Shown: in pieces, positions 9,597 to 20,544 of the stretch
Layout of the letters: the number at the start of each line of letters is the position of its first letter
How positions within the stretch are numbered: the first letter of the stretch is position 1
From: Xylanibacter rodentium
GTDB lineage: Bacteria > Bacteroidota > Bacteroidia > Bacteroidales > Bacteroidaceae
Direction: 5' to 3'
DNA length: 64,000 bases
Assembly (NCBI RefSeq): GCF_013166575.1
Contig: NZ_JABKKE010000017.1
Span: 1 to 64,000, forward strand
Position numbers and translations under genes: made by a program
Notes under the pieces: model-generated
The model's database searches: none
Told to the model about the DNA's origin: nothing
What the model saw: only the letters and a program-made list of their open reading frames with translations

Positions 9597-10073
9597 ATGA
9601 GAAAAGCAAAACCAAAGAAGCGTGTGATCCTGCCGGATCCCGTTTACAATGACCAAAAGGTCTCGAAGTTTGTGAATCATCTGATGTACGACGGTAAGAA
9701 AACCAAGTCGTACGAGATTTTCTACAACGCACTTGACACAGTTAAGAACAAGATGGCCAACGAGGAGAAATCGTCTCTTGAGATATGGAAGACCGCCCTC
9801 GACAATATCACTCCGCTGGTGGAGGTGAAAAGCCGTCGTATCGGTGGTGCCACATTCCAGGTTCCTACAGAAATACGTCCCGACCGCAAAGAGAGCATAT
9901 CTATGAAGAATATGATCGCTTTCGCACGTAAGCGCAGCGGTAAGACTATGGCCGACAAACTGGCCGCAGAGATTATGGACGCTTTCAACAGTCAGGGTGG
10001 CGCATACAAGCGCAAGGAGGATATGCACCGCATGGCCGAGGCTAACCGTGCATTCGCCCACTTCAGATTCTAA
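9597..10073 (+). CDS. rpsG: 30S ribosomal protein S7
   Basis: Encodes 158 residues beginning MRKAKPKKR, the usual S7 length; an in-frame upstream start at 9543 would add 18 residues without similarity to S7 and is not used. S7 nucleates assembly of the 30S head and contacts tRNA in the E site. Diagnostic pieces are [22 protein letters not shown] and the C-terminal [12 protein letters not shown]. The gap of 156 bases after rpsL is long for this cluster but holds no visible gene. Confidence 0.97.
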   Translation: MRKAKPKKRVILPDPVYNDQKVSKFVNHLMYDGKKTKSYEIFYNALDTVKNKMANEEKSSLEIWKTALDNITPLVEVKSRRIGGATFQVPTEIRPDRKESISMKNMIAFARKRSGKTMADKLAAEIMDAFNSQGGAYKRKEDMHRMAEANRAFAHFRF

Positions 10074-10107
10074 TAGGTCAATATCAATATAATAAAGGAA
10101 AAAGACA

Positions 10108-12225
10108 ATGGCACATCGCGATTTACATTTGACCCGTAATATTGGTATTATGGCTCATATCGACGCCGGAAAGACGACAACCTCAGAGCGTATCCTGTTC
10201 TATACAGGTAAGACTCATAAGATTGGTGAGACTCACGACGGCTCGGCAACCATGGACTGGATGGCTCAGGAGCAGGAGCGTGGTATAACCATCACTTCTG
10301 CTGCTACAACATGTTTTTGGAACTATAAGAACAATCAGTATAAGATAAATCTGATTGACACTCCGGGACACGTTGACTTTACCGCTGAGGTGGAGCGTTC
10401 GCTCCGCGTGCTTGACGGTGCTGTGGCAACATATTGTGCGGTAGGCGGTGTAGAACCGCAGTCTGAGACGGTATGGCGCCAGGCGGACAAATACAATGTG
10501 CCCCGTATGGGCTACGTCAACAAGATGGACCGCTCTGGAGCCGATTATTATGATGTGCTCAAGCAGATGAAAGAAGTGCTGGGCGCAAACCCGGTTAACC
10601 TTTGTTGTCCTATCGGTGCTGAAGAACGGTTCAAGGGATTGGTGGACCTTATCAAGATGAAGGCTATTCTGTGGCATGATGAGACTATGGGAGCTGAGTA
10701 TTCCATGGAGGATATTCCTGCAGACATGGTTGATGAGTGTAATGAATGGCGCGGGAAATTGCTTGAGTCAGCTGCTGAGTTTGACGAGTCGCTGATGGAG
10801 AAATATTTTGAGGATCCGGAATCGATAACCGAAGATGAGATTATCGCAGCAATCCGTAAGGGTACCATCTCTTTGCAGTGTGTTCCTATGCTTTGCGGTT
10901 CTTCATTCAAGAATAAGGGTGTGCAGACTATGCTTGACTATGTGTGCGCATTCCTCCCTTCACCTGTTGATACTCCTGCAATCGAAGGAACGAACCCGGA
11001 TACAGAGGAAGCTGAAGTTCGTCATCCGTCAGAGGATGAGCCTACGTCGGCTTTGGCGTTCAAGATTGCTACCGACCCGTATGTAGGCCGTTTGGTGTTC
11101 TTCCGCGTTTACTCAGGAAAGGTGTCTGCCGGTTCGTATGTCTATAATCCGCGTTCGGGCAAGAAAGAGCGTGTGAGCCGTCTGTTCCAGATGCACTCGA
11201 ACAAGCAAAATCCTGTAGAGGAAATTGCAGCAGGTGATATAGGTTCTGGTGTCGGTTTCAAGGATATCCGCACGGGTGATACTCTCTGTGATGAGAACAA
11301 GCCTATCGTATTGGAGTCGATGACATTCCCCGATACTGTGATTTCTATCGCTGTAGAGCCGAAGAGTCAGGCCGATATTGCCAAACTTGACAACGGACTT
11401 GCCAAATTGGCTGAGGAGGACCCGACATTTACAGTGCATACTGACGAGCAGAGCGGACAGACCGTTATTTCGGGTATGGGCGAGTTGCATCTTGATATCA
11501 TCATTGACCGTCTGAAGCGTGAGTTCAAAGTTGAATGTAATCAAGGCAAGCCGCAGGTTAACTACAAGGAGGCTATCACCAAGGAAGTCAATCTTCGTGA
11601 GGTTTACAAGAAGCAGTCGGGTGGTCGCGGTAAGTTTGCCGACATCATCGTTAACATCGGCCCGAAAGATGAGGACTACAAGGAAAGCGACTTGCAGTTT
11701 ATAAATGAGGTTAAAGGTGGTAATGTGCCCAAGGAGTTCATTCCTTCAGTACAGAAGGGATTCGAGGATTGTCTCAAGAGCGGTGTTCTTGGCGGTTATC
11801 CTGTTACAGGCTTGAAGGTGACACTTCTCGACGGTTCGTTCCATCCGGTTGACTCCGATCAGCTTTCGTTCGAGCTTGCCGCACGCAACGCATTCAAGAA
11901 TGCTTGTCCGAAAGCAGGTCCTGTGCTGATGGAGCCTATCATGAAGGTTGAGGTAGTTACTCCGGAGGAGAACATGGGCGACGTTATCGGTGACTTGAAC
12001 AAGCGCCGTGGTATGGTGCAGGGTATGGAAGAGGCACGTAGCGGTGCACGTATTGTGAAGGCAATGGTTCCGCTGGCAGAGATGTTCGGTTATGTTACCG
12101 CTCTGCGTACTATTACTTCAGGACGTGCTACAAGTTCAATGGAGTACGATCACCACGAGGCTGTTTCAAGTTCTATAGCCAAGGCTATCCTTGAGGAAGC
12201 AAAGGGACGTGCAGATCTTGTATAA
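10108..12225 (+). CDS. fusA: Elongation factor G
   Basis: Encodes 705 residues, normal for EF-G. The GTPase domain has AHIDAGKTT (P-loop), RGITIT (switch I), DTPGHVDF (G3) and NKMDR (G4). Domains II to V follow, with GELHLDI of domain IV/V visible near residue 460. EF-G catalyses GTP-driven translocation on the ribosome and also works in ribosome recycling. It sits between rpsG and rpsJ, joining the str and S10 groups. tuf, which follows fusA in many bacteria, is missing here. A hairpin separates it from rpsJ. Confidence 0.98.
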   Translation: MAHRDLHLTRNIGIMAHIDAGKTTTSERILFYTGKTHKIGETHDGSATMDWMAQEQERGITITSAATTCFWNYKNNQYKINLIDTPGHVDFTAEVERSLRVLDGAVATYCAVGGVEPQSETVWRQADKYNVPRMGYVNKMDRSGADYYDVLKQMKEVLGANPVNLCCPIGAEERFKGLVDLIKMKAILWHDETMGAEYSMEDIPADMVDECNEWRGKLLESAAEFDESLMEKYFEDPESITEDEIIAAIRKGTISLQCVPMLCGSSFKNKGVQTMLDYVCAFLPSPVDTPAIEGTNPDTEEAEVRHPSEDEPTSALAFKIATDPYVGRLVFFRVYSGKVSAGSYVYNPRSGKKERVSRLFQMHSNKQNPVEEIAAGDIGSGVGFKDIRTGDTLCDENKPIVLESMTFPDTVISIAVEPKSQADIAKLDNGLAKLAEEDPTFTVHTDEQSGQTVISGMGELHLDIIIDRLKREFKVECNQGKPQVNYKEAITKEVNLREVYKKQSGGRGKFADIIVNIGPKDEDYKESDLQFINEVKGGNVPKEFIPSVQKGFEDCLKSGVLGGYPVTGLKVTLLDGSFHPVDSDQLSFELAARNAFKNACPKAGPVLMEPIMKVEVVTPEENMGDVIGDLNKRRGMVQGMEEARSGARIVKAMVPLAEMFGYVTALRTITSGRATSSMEYDHHEAVSSSIAKAILEEAKGRADLV

Positions 12226-12258
12226 AGATTGAAGATATATAATTATAACAGAAAGAGA

Positions 12259-12300
12259 AGAAGCGCTGCTTAGCGAATGACTCTTAAGCAGCGTACTTCT
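12259..12300 (+). promoter_or_regulatory. Hairpin in the fusA-rpsJ leader
   Basis: AGAAG-C-GCTGCTTA pairs with TAAGCAGC-GTA-CTTCT around a 12-base loop, followed by TTTCTTC. The position just before the S10 genes, about 40 bases before rpsJ, would suit an attenuator or a binding site for an autoregulatory ribosomal protein. No sequence similarity to the E. coli S10 leader is apparent. Confidence 0.5.
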
Positions 12301-12338
12301 TTTCTTCAGATTGAGAAACAGTAATCAATTAAATAGAA

Positions 12339-12644
12339 ATGAGTCAGAAAATCAGAATCAAGCTGAAATCTTACGACCACAAATTAGTGGATAAGTCAGC
12401 AGAGAAAATCGTGAAGGCTGTTAAGGCTACGGGTGCTATAATCAGCGGTCCTATTCCATTGCCTACACACAAGCGTATTTACACTGTGAACCGCAGTACA
12501 TTCGTTAACAAAAAAGCACGTGAGCAATTCCAGCTCTCAGACTACAAGCGTCTTATTGACATCTACAGTTCTACTGCAAAGACTGTCGACGCTCTGATGA
12601 AACTCGAGTTGCCCAGTGGTGTGGAAGTAGAGATTAAGGTATAG
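12339..12644 (+). CDS. rpsJ: 30S ribosomal protein S10
   Basis: Encodes 101 residues: [14 protein letters not shown] at the start and GPIPLPTHK in the middle are diagnostic. S10 belongs to the 30S head and, as NusE, also joins transcription antitermination complexes. First gene of the S10 group, preceded by the hairpin at 12259-12300. Confidence 0.98.
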   Translation: MSQKIRIKLKSYDHKLVDKSAEKIVKAVKATGAIISGPIPLPTHKRIYTVNRSTFVNKKAREQFQLSDYKRLIDIYSSTAKTVDALMKLELPSGVEVEIKV

Positions 12645-12698
12645 TACAGGTATACGCTGAAGAAGAAAACTTTATAATATATTTTAATATTAATTGAA

Positions 12699-13313
12699 AT
12701 GCCAGGATTAATTGGAAGAAAAATCGGAATGACATCCGTTTTCAGTGCCGACGGTAAGAATGTACCGTGCACTGTTATCGAAGCTGGTCCTTGTGTTGTT
12801 ACACAGGTAAAAACTGTCGAAAAAGACGGTTACAAGGCTGTTCAGCTGGGTTTCGGCGAGGCTAAGGAGAAGAATACTACAAAGCCTATGCAGGGAATCT
12901 TCAAGAAAGCCGGAACAACACCGAAGAGCCACTTGGCCGAGTTCAAGTTTGACGAGGAATATAACCTCGGAGACACCATCACTGTTGATATTTTCAGTGA
13001 CACTCAATTTGTTGATGTTGTAGGTACATCTAAAGGTAAGGGATTCCAGGGCGTTATGAAACGTCATGGTTTCGGTGGTGTAGGCCAGAGCACTCACGGT
13101 CAGGATGACCGCGCACGTAAGCCGGGTTCTATCGGTGCATGTTCTTATCCCGCAAAGGTATTTAAGGGTATGCGCATGGGTGGACACATGGGTAATGAAA
13201 GAGTGACAACCCAGAACCTCAAAGTGTTAAAGGTGATACCGGAGCATAATCTCATTCTTGTGAAGGGTAGTGTGGCCGGTTGCAATGGTTCAACTGTATT
13301 AATTGAGAAATAA
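12699..13313 (+). CDS. rplC: 50S ribosomal protein L3
   Basis: Encodes 204 residues beginning [15 protein letters not shown], with the long central loop containing [14 protein letters not shown] and GSIGACSYP, which reaches toward the peptidyl-transferase centre. Its stop overlaps the rplD start by one base (TAATG), so the two are translationally coupled. Confidence 0.98.
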   Translation: MPGLIGRKIGMTSVFSADGKNVPCTVIEAGPCVVTQVKTVEKDGYKAVQLGFGEAKEKNTTKPMQGIFKKAGTTPKSHLAEFKFDEEYNLGDTITVDIFSDTQFVDVVGTSKGKGFQGVMKRHGFGGVGQSTHGQDDRARKPGSIGACSYPAKVFKGMRMGGHMGNERVTTQNLKVLKVIPEHNLILVKGSVAGCNGSTVLIEK

Positions 13314-13942
13314 TGGAAATCAATGTATTAAATATCAATGGTCAGGAGACCGGAAGAAAGGTAGAACTGAACGAGGCTATCTTCGGAATCGAACCTAATG
13401 ACCACGTTCTTTATCTGGACGTTAAGCAGTATCTCGCTAATCAGCGTCAGGGTACACACAAATCAAAGGAGAGAAGTGAGATTTCCGGTTCTACACGTAA
13501 ACTTGGTCGCCAGAAAGGCGGTGGTGGTGCTCGTCGTGGTGATATCAATTCACCGGTACTCGTCGGTGGTGGCCGCGTATTCGGTCCAAAGCCCCGTGAC
13601 TATCGTTTCAAGCTGAATAAAAAAGTAAAAGTTCTTGCTCGTAAGAGTGCATTGTCTTACAAGGCTCAGGAAAATGCAATAGTTGTAGTTGAGGATTTCT
13701 CTTTTGAGGCTCCAAAGACTAAAGAATTCGTAAATATTGCAAAAAATCTTAAAGTAGACGGTAAGAAAATGCTTTTTGTTTTGCCGGAAACAGATAAAAA
13801 TGTATATTTGTCAGCTCGTAATTTGCAGCGTGCCGAAGTTATGCTCGCATCAGGCCTCAATGCGTATAAAGTTTTGAATGCCGATGTACTCGTTATGACA
13901 GAGAACTCGCTGAAGACAATCGACGGAATCTTAAACAAATAA
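13313..13942 (+). CDS. rplD: 50S ribosomal protein L4
   Basis: Encodes 209 residues. The extended loop that lines the exit tunnel is visible ([17 protein letters not shown], with FGPKPRDY after it). Start overlaps the rplC stop. In E. coli L4 represses its own operon; whether this holds here is not visible. Confidence 0.98.
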   Translation: MEINVLNINGQETGRKVELNEAIFGIEPNDHVLYLDVKQYLANQRQGTHKSKERSEISGSTRKLGRQKGGGGARRGDINSPVLVGGGRVFGPKPRDYRFKLNKKVKVLARKSALSYKAQENAIVVVEDFSFEAPKTKEFVNIAKNLKVDGKKMLFVLPETDKNVYLSARNLQRAEVMLASGLNAYKVLNADVLVMTENSLKTIDGILNK

Positions 13943-13957
13943 AGGAGACAAAAAGAC

Positions 13958-14317
13958 ATGGCATTTATTATAAAACCATTGGTCACTGAGAAGATGACCA
14001 AGATTACAGACAAGTCTTCTGTGGATAGGACTTACAGGGTGAAGTCAAAGAAAGGTGAGGAGAGAACCAAGAAGGCTACTCCCAAATATGGCTTCATTGT
14101 TAAGCCTGAGGCCAACAAGATTGAGATTCAGAAGGAAGTCGAGAGTCTGTATAACGTTAAAGTTATCGATGTGAACACAATTCGTTATGCCGGCAAGCGT
14201 TCTGCTCGCTATACCAAGGCTGGTCTGATTAAAGGACAAAAGAATGCGTTCAAGAAAGCAATCGTTACTCTCAAAGAGGGCGATACTATAGATTTTTATA
14301 GCAATATACAAGAATAA
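13958..14317 (+). CDS. rplW: 50S ribosomal protein L23 with a charged insertion
   Basis: Encodes 119 residues. L23 sits at the tunnel exit and is the docking site for trigger factor and SRP. The start MAFIIKPLVTEKMT and the end EGDTIDFYSNI are typical, but between them about 22 extra residues rich in Lys, Arg and Glu (roughly residues 19-43, containing KSKKGEERTKK) are inserted compared with the approximately 96-residue form I recall from Bacteroides. The insertion is in frame and follows the first strand, so this is a lineage-specific variant rather than damage. Confidence 0.96.
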   Translation: MAFIIKPLVTEKMTKITDKSSVDRTYRVKSKKGEERTKKATPKYGFIVKPEANKIEIQKEVESLYNVKVIDVNTIRYAGKRSARYTKAGLIKGQKNAFKKAIVTLKEGDTIDFYSNIQE

Positions 14318-14320
14318 AAA

Positions 14321-15145
14321 ATGGCAGTACGTAAGTTAAAACCGGTAACTCCGGGTCAAAGACACAAGATTATTGGCACGTTCGAGGAAATTACTGCATC
14401 CGTGCCAGAGAAATCTCTCGTTTACGGTAAACGTTCTACCGGTGGTCGAAACAACACCGGTAAGATGACCGTCCGCTATATGGGTGGCGGTCACAAGAGG
14501 AAGTATCGTATGATAGACTTCAAACGAGAGAAAGATGGTGTTCCAGCAGTTGTAAAGACAATCGAATACGATCCGAACCGTTCGGCTCGTATTGCTTTGT
14601 TGTTCTACGCTGATGGTGAAAAACGTTATATCATTGCTCCCAATGGATTGCAAGTAGGCGCAACAGTGATGTCGGGTGCAGAGGCCGTGCCAGAGATTGG
14701 TAATACTCTTCCTCTTGCCAACATCCCCGTAGGTACCGTGATTCACAACATTGAATTACGTCCCGGACAAGGCGCTTTGCTCGTTCGTTCGGCCGGCAAT
14801 TTCGCTCAGTTAACTTCTCGTGAAGGAAGCTATTGCGTAATCAAACTCCCTTCAGGAGAGACACGCAAGATTCTTAGTGCTTGTAAGGCTACTATCGGTA
14901 GTGTCGGTAATTCGGATCACGCTCTTGAGCAGTCCGGTAAGGCAGGACGCTCTCGTTGGCTTGGCCGTCGTCCTCACAACCGTGGTGTTGTTATGAACCC
15001 TGTTGATCACCCGATGGGTGGTGGTGAAGGACGTCAGTCCGGAGGCCATCCGCGTTCACGTAAGGGCTTGTATGCAAAGGGTCTCAAGACACGTGCACCT
15101 AAGAAGCTTTCTAATAAGTATATTATCGAAAGAGCAAGTAAGTAA
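14321..15145 (+). CDS. rplB: 50S ribosomal protein L2
   Basis: Encodes 274 residues. The C-terminal signature around the essential histidine is present ([18 protein letters not shown]), as are SAR and [11 protein letters not shown] of the N-terminal domain. L2 stabilises subunit association and the peptidyl-transferase region. Three bases separate it from rplW. Confidence 0.98.
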   Translation: MAVRKLKPVTPGQRHKIIGTFEEITASVPEKSLVYGKRSTGGRNNTGKMTVRYMGGGHKRKYRMIDFKREKDGVPAVVKTIEYDPNRSARIALLFYADGEKRYIIAPNGLQVGATVMSGAEAVPEIGNTLPLANIPVGTVIHNIELRPGQGALLVRSAGNFAQLTSREGSYCVIKLPSGETRKILSACKATIGSVGNSDHALEQSGKAGRSRWLGRRPHNRGVVMNPVDHPMGGGEGRQSGGHPRSRKGLYAKGLKTRAPKKLSNKYIIERASK

Positions 15146-15166
15146 TTAAGTTAACTAAGTGAAATT

Positions 15167-15433
15167 ATGAGTCGTTCATTAAAAAAAGGTCCATATATCA
15201 ACGTGTCGCTTGAGAAGAAGATTCTCGCAATGAATGAGAGCGGCAAGAAGACAGTCGTTAAGACTTGGGCCAGAGCTTCAATGATTTCCCCGGATTTTGT
15301 GGGACATACTGTTGCAGTTCATAACGGAAATAAATTTATTCCTGTCTATATTACCGAGAACATGGTAGGACACAAGCTCGGAGAATTCTCTCCAACACGT
15401 CGTTTCGGTGGCCATGCAGGTAACAAGAAGTAA
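15167..15433 (+). CDS. rpsS: 30S ribosomal protein S19
   Basis: Encodes 88 residues starting [11 protein letters not shown] and ending with the family pattern [11 protein letters not shown] ... HAGNKK. S19 forms part of the 30S head near the A site with S13. Confidence 0.98.
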   Translation: MSRSLKKGPYINVSLEKKILAMNESGKKTVVKTWARASMISPDFVGHTVAVHNGNKFIPVYITENMVGHKLGEFSPTRRFGGHAGNKK

Positions 15434-15472
15434 CAGACGGGTAAATCCACCAGAAATAAAAAGAATATAATA

Positions 15473-15871
15473 ATGGGAGCAAGAAAACATATTAAGGCTG
15501 AAGAAAGAAAGGCAGCCCTTAAAACACAGTATTTTGCTAAACTGAAAGGCGTTCCTTCTTCTCCGCGTAAGATGCGTTATGTCGTGGACATGATACGTGG
15601 CATGGAAGTGAATCGTGCACTTGGTGTGCTGAGATTCTCAAAAAAAGCCGCTGCTGCTGACGTAGAGAAACTTCTCCGTTCGGCTATCGCCAACTGGGAG
15701 GCAAAGAATGATCGCAAGGCTGAGAACGGTGAACTTTACATCACCAAGGTCTTCGTAGACGAAGGTGTTACTTTGAAACGAATGAGACCCGCACCGCAGG
15801 GCCGCGGATACAGAATCCGCAAGCGTTCTAACCACGTGACTCTGTTTGTTGATGCTAAAACTAATGATTAA
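15473..15871 (+). CDS. rplV: 50S ribosomal protein L22
   Basis: Encodes 132 residues with the L22 motif [14 protein letters not shown] and the tunnel-lining hairpin [17 protein letters not shown]22 contacts all 23S domains and helps form the exit-tunnel constriction with L4. Confidence 0.98.
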   Translation: MGARKHIKAEERKAALKTQYFAKLKGVPSSPRKMRYVVDMIRGMEVNRALGVLRFSKKAAAADVEKLLRSAIANWEAKNDRKAENGELYITKVFVDEGVTLKRMRPAPQGRGYRIRKRSNHVTLFVDAKTND

Positions 15872-15882
15872 TAAAAAGTAGA

Positions 15883-16605
15883 ATGGGACAGAAAGTAAAT
15901 CCGATTAGCAACCGTCTTGGAATTGTCAGAGGTTGGGATTCAAATTGGTTTGGAGGCAAGGACTTCGGAGACAACTTGGTTGAGGACCAGAAAATCCGTA
16001 AGTATCTTAACGAGCGTTTGGCAAAAGCCAGCGTGTCTCGCATTGTCATCGAACGCACACTGAAGCTGGTTACCATTACTATCTGCACGGCTCGTCCGGG
16101 TATTGTCATTGGTAAAGGTGGTCAAGATGTCGACAAGTTGAAGGAAGAATTGAAGAAACTCTATGACAAGGAGATTCAAATCAATATCTTCGAGGTTAAG
16201 AAGCCAGAGCTCGACGCAACAATCGTAGGCAACAACATAGCACGTCAGGTGGAGGGCAAAATCGCTTACCGCCGTGCTATAAAAATGGCTATTGCAAACA
16301 CGATGCGCGCTGGTGCCGAGGGTATTAAAATTCAAATTACAGGACGTCTGAACGGTGCTGAAATGGCACGTAAGGAAATGTACAAGGAGGGTCGTACACC
16401 TCTGCATACATTCCGTGCAGACATTGATTTCTGCCAGGCCGAGGCTCTTACAAAGGTTGGTCTGCTGGGTATTAAGGTATGGATTTGTCGTGGTGAAGTT
16501 TATGGAAAGCGTGATCTTTCACCTAATTTCACTCAAGAGAAAGGCAACAACCGCTCAGCAGGTAACAATGGTGGCAGAAAGTTCCGTAATAAGAAGAATA
16601 AATAA
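15883..16605 (+). CDS. rpsC: 30S ribosomal protein S3
   Basis: Encodes 240 residues. The KH domain with [15 protein letters not shown] and the C-terminal domain with [12 protein letters not shown] are clear. S3 is part of the mRNA entry channel and helicase site. The end is a short basic tail. Confidence 0.98.
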   Translation: MGQKVNPISNRLGIVRGWDSNWFGGKDFGDNLVEDQKIRKYLNERLAKASVSRIVIERTLKLVTITICTARPGIVIGKGGQDVDKLKEELKKLYDKEIQINIFEVKKPELDATIVGNNIARQVEGKIAYRRAIKMAIANTMRAGAEGIKIQITGRLNGAEMARKEMYKEGRTPLHTFRADIDFCQAEALTKVGLLGIKVWICRGEVYGKRDLSPNFTQEKGNNRSAGNNGGRKFRNKKNK

Positions 16606-16627
16606 TCGTTTAAAGTAAGAAGCTATC

Positions 16628-17056
16628 ATGTTACAACCTAAGAGAGTAAAATATAGAAGACCTCAAGATGGACGTGGCAATAAAGGTAATGCCCACAGAG
16701 GTACACAACTGGCTTTCGGCTCTTTCGGTATCAAGACTCTTGAGGCCAAATGGCTTGACAGCCGTCAGATAGAGGCAGCTCGTGTGGCTGTCAATCGTTA
16801 CATGCAGCGTGAAGGACAGGTCTGGATCCGCATATTCCCGGACAAACCTATTACACGCAAGCCTGCAGACGTACGTATGGGTAAGGGAAAGGGAGATCCC
16901 GCAGGATGGGTTGCACCTGTTACTCCAGGCCGTATCCTCTTTGAAGTTGAAGGAGTTTCATTTGATATAGCAAAAGAGGCTTTGCGTCTCGCTGCGCAGA
17001 AACTTCCGGTGAAGACAAAGTTTGTTGTTAGACGTGATTACGATAAAAACGCTTAA
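16628..17056 (+). CDS. rplP: 50S ribosomal protein L16
   Basis: Encodes 142 residues beginning [10 protein letters not shown], with [15 protein letters not shown] and [13 protein letters not shown] as diagnostic pieces. L16 supports tRNA accommodation in the A site. Two bases separate it from rpmC. Confidence 0.98.
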   Translation: MLQPKRVKYRRPQDGRGNKGNAHRGTQLAFGSFGIKTLEAKWLDSRQIEAARVAVNRYMQREGQVWIRIFPDKPITRKPADVRMGKGKGDPAGWVAPVTPGRILFEVEGVSFDIAKEALRLAAQKLPVKTKFVVRRDYDKNA

Positions 17057-17058
17057 TT

Positions 17059-17253
17059 ATGAAGATTAAAGAAGTAAGAGAGCTCGAGACCAAAGACTTG
17101 GCAGAGAAGATAGAGGCTGAGGTTGCAAAGTACAACCAAATGAAGCTGAACCATGCAATTAGTCCTCTGGCGAATCCGTCGGAAATTAAGGTTACTCGTC
17201 GTAATATCGCACGTATGAAATCAGAACTCCGTCAGAGAGAACTTAACAAATAA
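17059..17253 (+). CDS. rpmC: 50S ribosomal protein L29
   Basis: Encodes 64 residues, all helical, with [14 protein letters not shown] and the C-terminal [13 protein letters not shown] pattern. L29 stands next to L23 at the tunnel exit. Confidence 0.96.
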   Translation: MKIKEVRELETKDLAEKIEAEVAKYNQMKLNHAISPLANPSEIKVTRRNIARMKSELRQRELNK

Positions 17254-17255
17254 TA

Positions 17256-17522
17256 ATGGGCCAGATGGAAACAAGAAATTTAAGAAAGACAAGACAGGGT
17301 GTTGTTGTCAGCAACAAAATGGATAAAACCATTGTTATTGCCTCTAAGTTCAAGGAGATGCACCCTATTTATGGTAAATTTGTCCAAAAGACAAAGAAAT
17401 ATCATGCCCATGATGAGAAAAATGAGGCCAACATTGGTGACACAGTGCTCATTATGGAAACACGTCCCTTGAGTAAGACCAAGAGATGGAGATTAGTTCA
17501 AATTGTTGAAAAAGCTAAGTAA
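17256..17522 (+). CDS. rpsQ: 30S ribosomal protein S17
   Basis: Encodes 88 residues of OB-fold type with [19 protein letters not shown] and [14 protein letters not shown]17 binds early to 16S rRNA helix 11 region. Tightly packed between rpmC and rplN (2-base gaps). Confidence 0.98.
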   Translation: MGQMETRNLRKTRQGVVVSNKMDKTIVIASKFKEMHPIYGKFVQKTKKYHAHDEKNEANIGDTVLIMETRPLSKTKRWRLVQIVEKAK

Positions 17523-17524
17523 TT

Positions 17525-17890
17525 ATGATACAGGCAGAATCAAGACTTACAGTATGTGATAACAGCGGTGCTCGCGAGGCTCTTTGCATTCGTGTGTTGG
17601 GCGGAACGCGCCGTCGCTATGCAAGTGTTGGTGACGTGATTGTCGTTGCTGTCAAGAATGTCATCCCATCAAGTGATTTGAAAAAAGGTGCAGTATCGAA
17701 GGCTTTGATTGTTCGTACAAAGAAAGAAATACGTCGTGCTGACGGTTCTTATATTAGATTCGATGATAATGCGTGTGTATTGTTGAACAATGCCGGTGAA
17801 ATACGTGGTAGTCGTATCTTTGGCCCTGTGGCCCGTGAGTTGCGTGCAGTCAATATGAAGGTGGTTTCTCTGGCACCTGAGGTTCTTTAA
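17525..17890 (+). CDS. rplN: 50S ribosomal protein L14
   Basis: Encodes 121 residues beginning [17 protein letters not shown], the strongly conserved L14 start, and ending [11 protein letters not shown]14 forms inter-subunit contacts and is the docking place of RsfS. Confidence 0.98.
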   Translation: MIQAESRLTVCDNSGAREALCIRVLGGTRRRYASVGDVIVVAVKNVIPSSDLKKGAVSKALIVRTKKEIRRADGSYIRFDDNACVLLNNAGEIRGSRIFGPVARELRAVNMKVVSLAPEVL

Positions 17891-17911
17891 CATTTAATAA
17901 AGAGACAAGAA

Positions 17912-18259
17912 ATGACTAAGTTGAAAATAAAGAAAGACGATATGGTGCTTGTCATTGCCGGTAACAGCAAGGACCGCAAGGGACAGAATGGCAAGTACCC
18001 TGCACCTCACAAGGTGCTTAAGGTGCTTGTTGACGAGCAGCGTGCAATCGTTGAAGGTGTTAATATGGTGTCTAAGAGCACCAAACCTTCAGCAAAGAAT
18101 CCTCAGGGTGGAATTGTTAAGCAGGAGGCTCCGATACATATCTCTAATTTGAGTCTGGTAGACCCGAAGACAGGAGAACCTACACGTGTCGCCATCAAGA
18201 AAACTGATGATGGCAAAAAAGTACGTATCGCAAAAAAATCTGGAGAGGAGATTAAGTAA
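17912..18259 (+). CDS. rplX: 50S ribosomal protein L24
   Basis: Encodes 115 residues with the KOW motif near the N-terminus ([13 protein letters not shown]) and [14 protein letters not shown]24 starts 50S assembly. Its stop overlaps the rplE start by one base (TAATG). Confidence 0.97.
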   Translation: MTKLKIKKDDMVLVIAGNSKDRKGQNGKYPAPHKVLKVLVDEQRAIVEGVNMVSKSTKPSAKNPQGGIVKQEAPIHISNLSLVDPKTGEPTRVAIKKTDDGKKVRIAKKSGEEIK

Positions 18260-18813
18260 TGAATACAGCGCAACTTAAGAATACATACAAGGAGCAGATT
18301 GTTCCGGCACTGGAGAAGCAGTTTAACTACTCTTCAAAGATGCAAGTTCCTGTACTGAAGAAAATCGTGATTAATCAGGGTTTGGGCGATGCTACACAGG
18401 ACAAGAAAATTATAGATGTGGCCATCAATGAAATTACTGCCATTACAGGTCAGAAAGCTGTTGCCACATATTCGAAGAAGGATATTGCTAACTTTAAACT
18501 TCGCAAGAAGATGCCTATAGGCGTAATGGTGACATTGCGTCGTGAGCGTATGTATGAGTTTCTTGAGAAACTTGTGCGTGTGGCTTTGCCTCGTATTCGC
18601 GACTTTAAGGGTATTGAGAGCAAGTTTGACGGTCGTGGAAACTATACTCTCGGTATACAGGAGCAGATTATTTTCCCGGAGATTAATATCGATGCAGTGG
18701 ACCGCATTCAGGGTATGAATATCACATTCGTTACGTCAGCAAAGACAGACGAAGAGGGATATGCTTTGTTGAAAGCTTTTGGTCTGCCGTTTAAAAACGC
18801 TAAAAACGATTAA
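18259..18813 (+). CDS. rplE: 50S ribosomal protein L5
   Basis: Encodes 184 residues; motifs [25 protein letters not shown] and [17 protein letters not shown] are typical. L5 carries 5S rRNA with L18 in the central protuberance. Coupled to rplX by overlapping stop and start codons. Confidence 0.98.
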   Translation: MNTAQLKNTYKEQIVPALEKQFNYSSKMQVPVLKKIVINQGLGDATQDKKIIDVAINEITAITGQKAVATYSKKDIANFKLRKKMPIGVMVTLRRERMYEFLEKLVRVALPRIRDFKGIESKFDGRGNYTLGIQEQIIFPEINIDAVDRIQGMNITFVTSAKTDEEGYALLKAFGLPFKNAKND

Positions 18814-18818
18814 TAGAT

Positions 18819-19121
18819 ATGGCAAAAGAATCAATGAAAGCCCGCGAGGTGAAGCGTGCTAAGCTGGTTGCCCGTTATGCAGAGAAACGTGCGGCATTGA
18901 AGAAGATAATTGCAACTACCGATGATCTGGCAGAGGCTTACGAGGCAGCTCGTAAGCTCCAGAGCATCCCGAAGAATGCTAATCCAATTCGTCTGCACAA
19001 CCGTTGCAAAATAACAGGACGTCCTAAAGGATATATGCGCCAGTTCGGTCTTTCTCGTATACAGTTCCGTGAGATGGCATCAAGCGGTCTGATTCCGGGT
19101 GTAAAGAAGGCAAGTTGGTAA
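18819..19121 (+). CDS. rpsN: 30S ribosomal protein S14, zinc-free long form
   Basis: Encodes 100 residues. The C-terminal part [20 protein letters not shown] is diagnostic. It lacks the CxxC...CxxC zinc ribbon of the short form and has the extra N-terminal helices of the long, zinc-independent form. S14 completes the 30S head. Confidence 0.97.
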   Translation: MAKESMKAREVKRAKLVARYAEKRAALKKIIATTDDLAEAYEAARKLQSIPKNANPIRLHNRCKITGRPKGYMRQFGLSRIQFREMASSGLIPGVKKASW

Positions 19122-19160
19122 TTAGGATACGCACACGAGATTTTTTATTATTTAATATTG

Positions 19161-19175
19161 TCGGGGTTGTCCCGA
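19161..19175 (+). promoter_or_regulatory. Small hairpin before rpsH
   Basis: TCGGG, a five-base loop and CCCGA form a short perfect stem in the 73-base gap between rpsN and rpsH, one of the larger gaps in this otherwise tightly packed cluster. It could serve mRNA processing or translational control of the S8 region. Evidence is limited to the stem. Confidence 0.3.
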
Positions 19176-19194
19176 TTAATTAAAATTTATTTTT

Positions 19195-19590
19195 ATGACA
19201 GATCCAATAGCAGATTATCTGACGAGGTTGAGAAACGCAATCATGGCTCATCACCGTGTTGTCGAAGTACCGGCTTCAAACTTGAAGAAGGAGATTACGA
19301 AGATCCTCTTCGAGAAGGGATACATCCTGAACTACAAGTTCATCGAGGATGGTCCTCAGGGTTCAATCAAAGTGGCTTTGAAGTACAATCCTTCAACAAA
19401 GGAGAATGCTATCAAGTGCCTTAAAAGAGTGTCTACACCAGGTCTCCGTAAGTATACTGGTTACAAGGACATGCCGAGAGTGATTAACGGATTAGGTATT
19501 GCAATTTTATCTACATCCAAAGGTGTAATGACAGACAAAGAGGCTGCTGAACTGAAGATCGGTGGTGAAGTTCTTTGCTATGTATATTAA
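19195..19590 (+). CDS. rpsH: 30S ribosomal protein S8
   Basis: Encodes 131 residues: MTDPIADYLTRLRNA at the start and ISTSKG-type core (AILSTSKGVMTDKEA) near the end are diagnostic. S8 binds the central domain of 16S rRNA and in E. coli regulates the spc operon. Confidence 0.98.
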   Translation: MTDPIADYLTRLRNAIMAHHRVVEVPASNLKKEITKILFEKGYILNYKFIEDGPQGSIKVALKYNPSTKENAIKCLKRVSTPGLRKYTGYKDMPRVINGLGIAILSTSKGVMTDKEAAELKIGGEVLCYVY

Positions 19591-19605
19591 TTGGAGGATT
19601 TGTTT

Positions 19606-20175
19606 ATGTCAAGAATAGGAAAATTACCAATTAGTATTCCTGCTGGAGTTGAGGTTACTCAGAATGCTGACGGAGTGGTGAGCGTGAAAGGTCCTAAGGG
19701 CACTCTTTCACAGAAAGTGGACTCGTCAATCATCGTTAAGATAGCTGATGGTCATATCGTATTTGAGATCGATGAGAATAGCCCTGTTGAAACAAAACAG
19801 AAGCAGGCGTTCCATGGTCTGTACCGCGCTCTCGTGAACAACATGGTCGTTGGTGTGAGTGAGGGTTACAAAAAGGTGCTGGAGTTGGTCGGTGTTGGTT
19901 ACCGCGTATCGAATCAGGGCAACCTTATAGAGTTCTCTCTCGGTTATACTCACCCGATTTTCTTGCAGCTTCCCGATGTAGTGAAGGTGGAGACAAAATC
20001 TGAAAGAAACCAAAATCCTATCATTATTCTTGAGTCGTGCGACAAAGCGTTGCTGGGACTTATATGTGCAAAAATTCGTACTTTCCGTAAGCCTGAACCT
20101 TATAAGGGCAAGGGTATACTGTTCCAAGGCGAGGTTATCCGCAGAAAGTCTGGTAAGTCAGCTTCAGCTAAGTAA
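19606..20175 (+). CDS. rplF: 50S ribosomal protein L6
   Basis: Encodes 189 residues starting MSRIGKLPISIP at 19606, after a GGAGG at 19593. An in-frame TTG at 19591 would add five residues but lies directly behind the rpsH stop and before the ribosome-binding sequence, so it is rejected. PEPYKGKGI near the end is the L6 signature. L6 lies near the sarcin-ricin loop. Confidence 0.98.
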   Translation: MSRIGKLPISIPAGVEVTQNADGVVSVKGPKGTLSQKVDSSIIVKIADGHIVFEIDENSPVETKQKQAFHGLYRALVNNMVVGVSEGYKKVLELVGVGYRVSNQGNLIEFSLGYTHPIFLQLPDVVKVETKSERNQNPIIILESCDKALLGLICAKIRTFRKPEPYKGKGILFQGEVIRRKSGKSASAK

Positions 20176-20193
20176 CTTTAATAATTTACGATT

Positions 20194-20538
20194 ATGACAA
20201 CAAAGAAAGTAGAAAGACGAATTAAGATAAAGTACAGAATTCGCAAAAGAGTGTTCGGTACGGCAGAGCGTCCGCGTATGAGTGTATTCCGTAGCAACAA
20301 GCAGATCTACGTTCAGATTATAAACGATCTGAACGGGACGACTCTCGCTTCGGCTTCTTCGATGGGTCTTGAGGCCATGCCGAAGATCCAGCAGGCTGAG
20401 AAGGTAGGCGAGCTCGTTGCCAAGAAGGCTTTGGAGGCTGGTATTTCTTCAGTAGTTTTCGACCGTAACGGTTATCTGTATCATGGCCGCGTGAAGCAGC
20501 TGGCAGATGCTGCACGTAAAGGTGGACTTAATTTTTAA
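20194..20538 (+). CDS. rplR: 50S ribosomal protein L18
   Basis: Encodes 114 residues; [20 protein letters not shown] and [20 protein letters not shown] are typical. L18 binds 5S rRNA together with L5. Confidence 0.98.
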   Translation: MTTKKVERRIKIKYRIRKRVFGTAERPRMSVFRSNKQIYVQIINDLNGTTLASASSMGLEAMPKIQQAEKVGELVAKKALEAGISSVVFDRNGYLYHGRVKQLADAARKGGLNF

Positions 20539-20544
20539 ACGATT

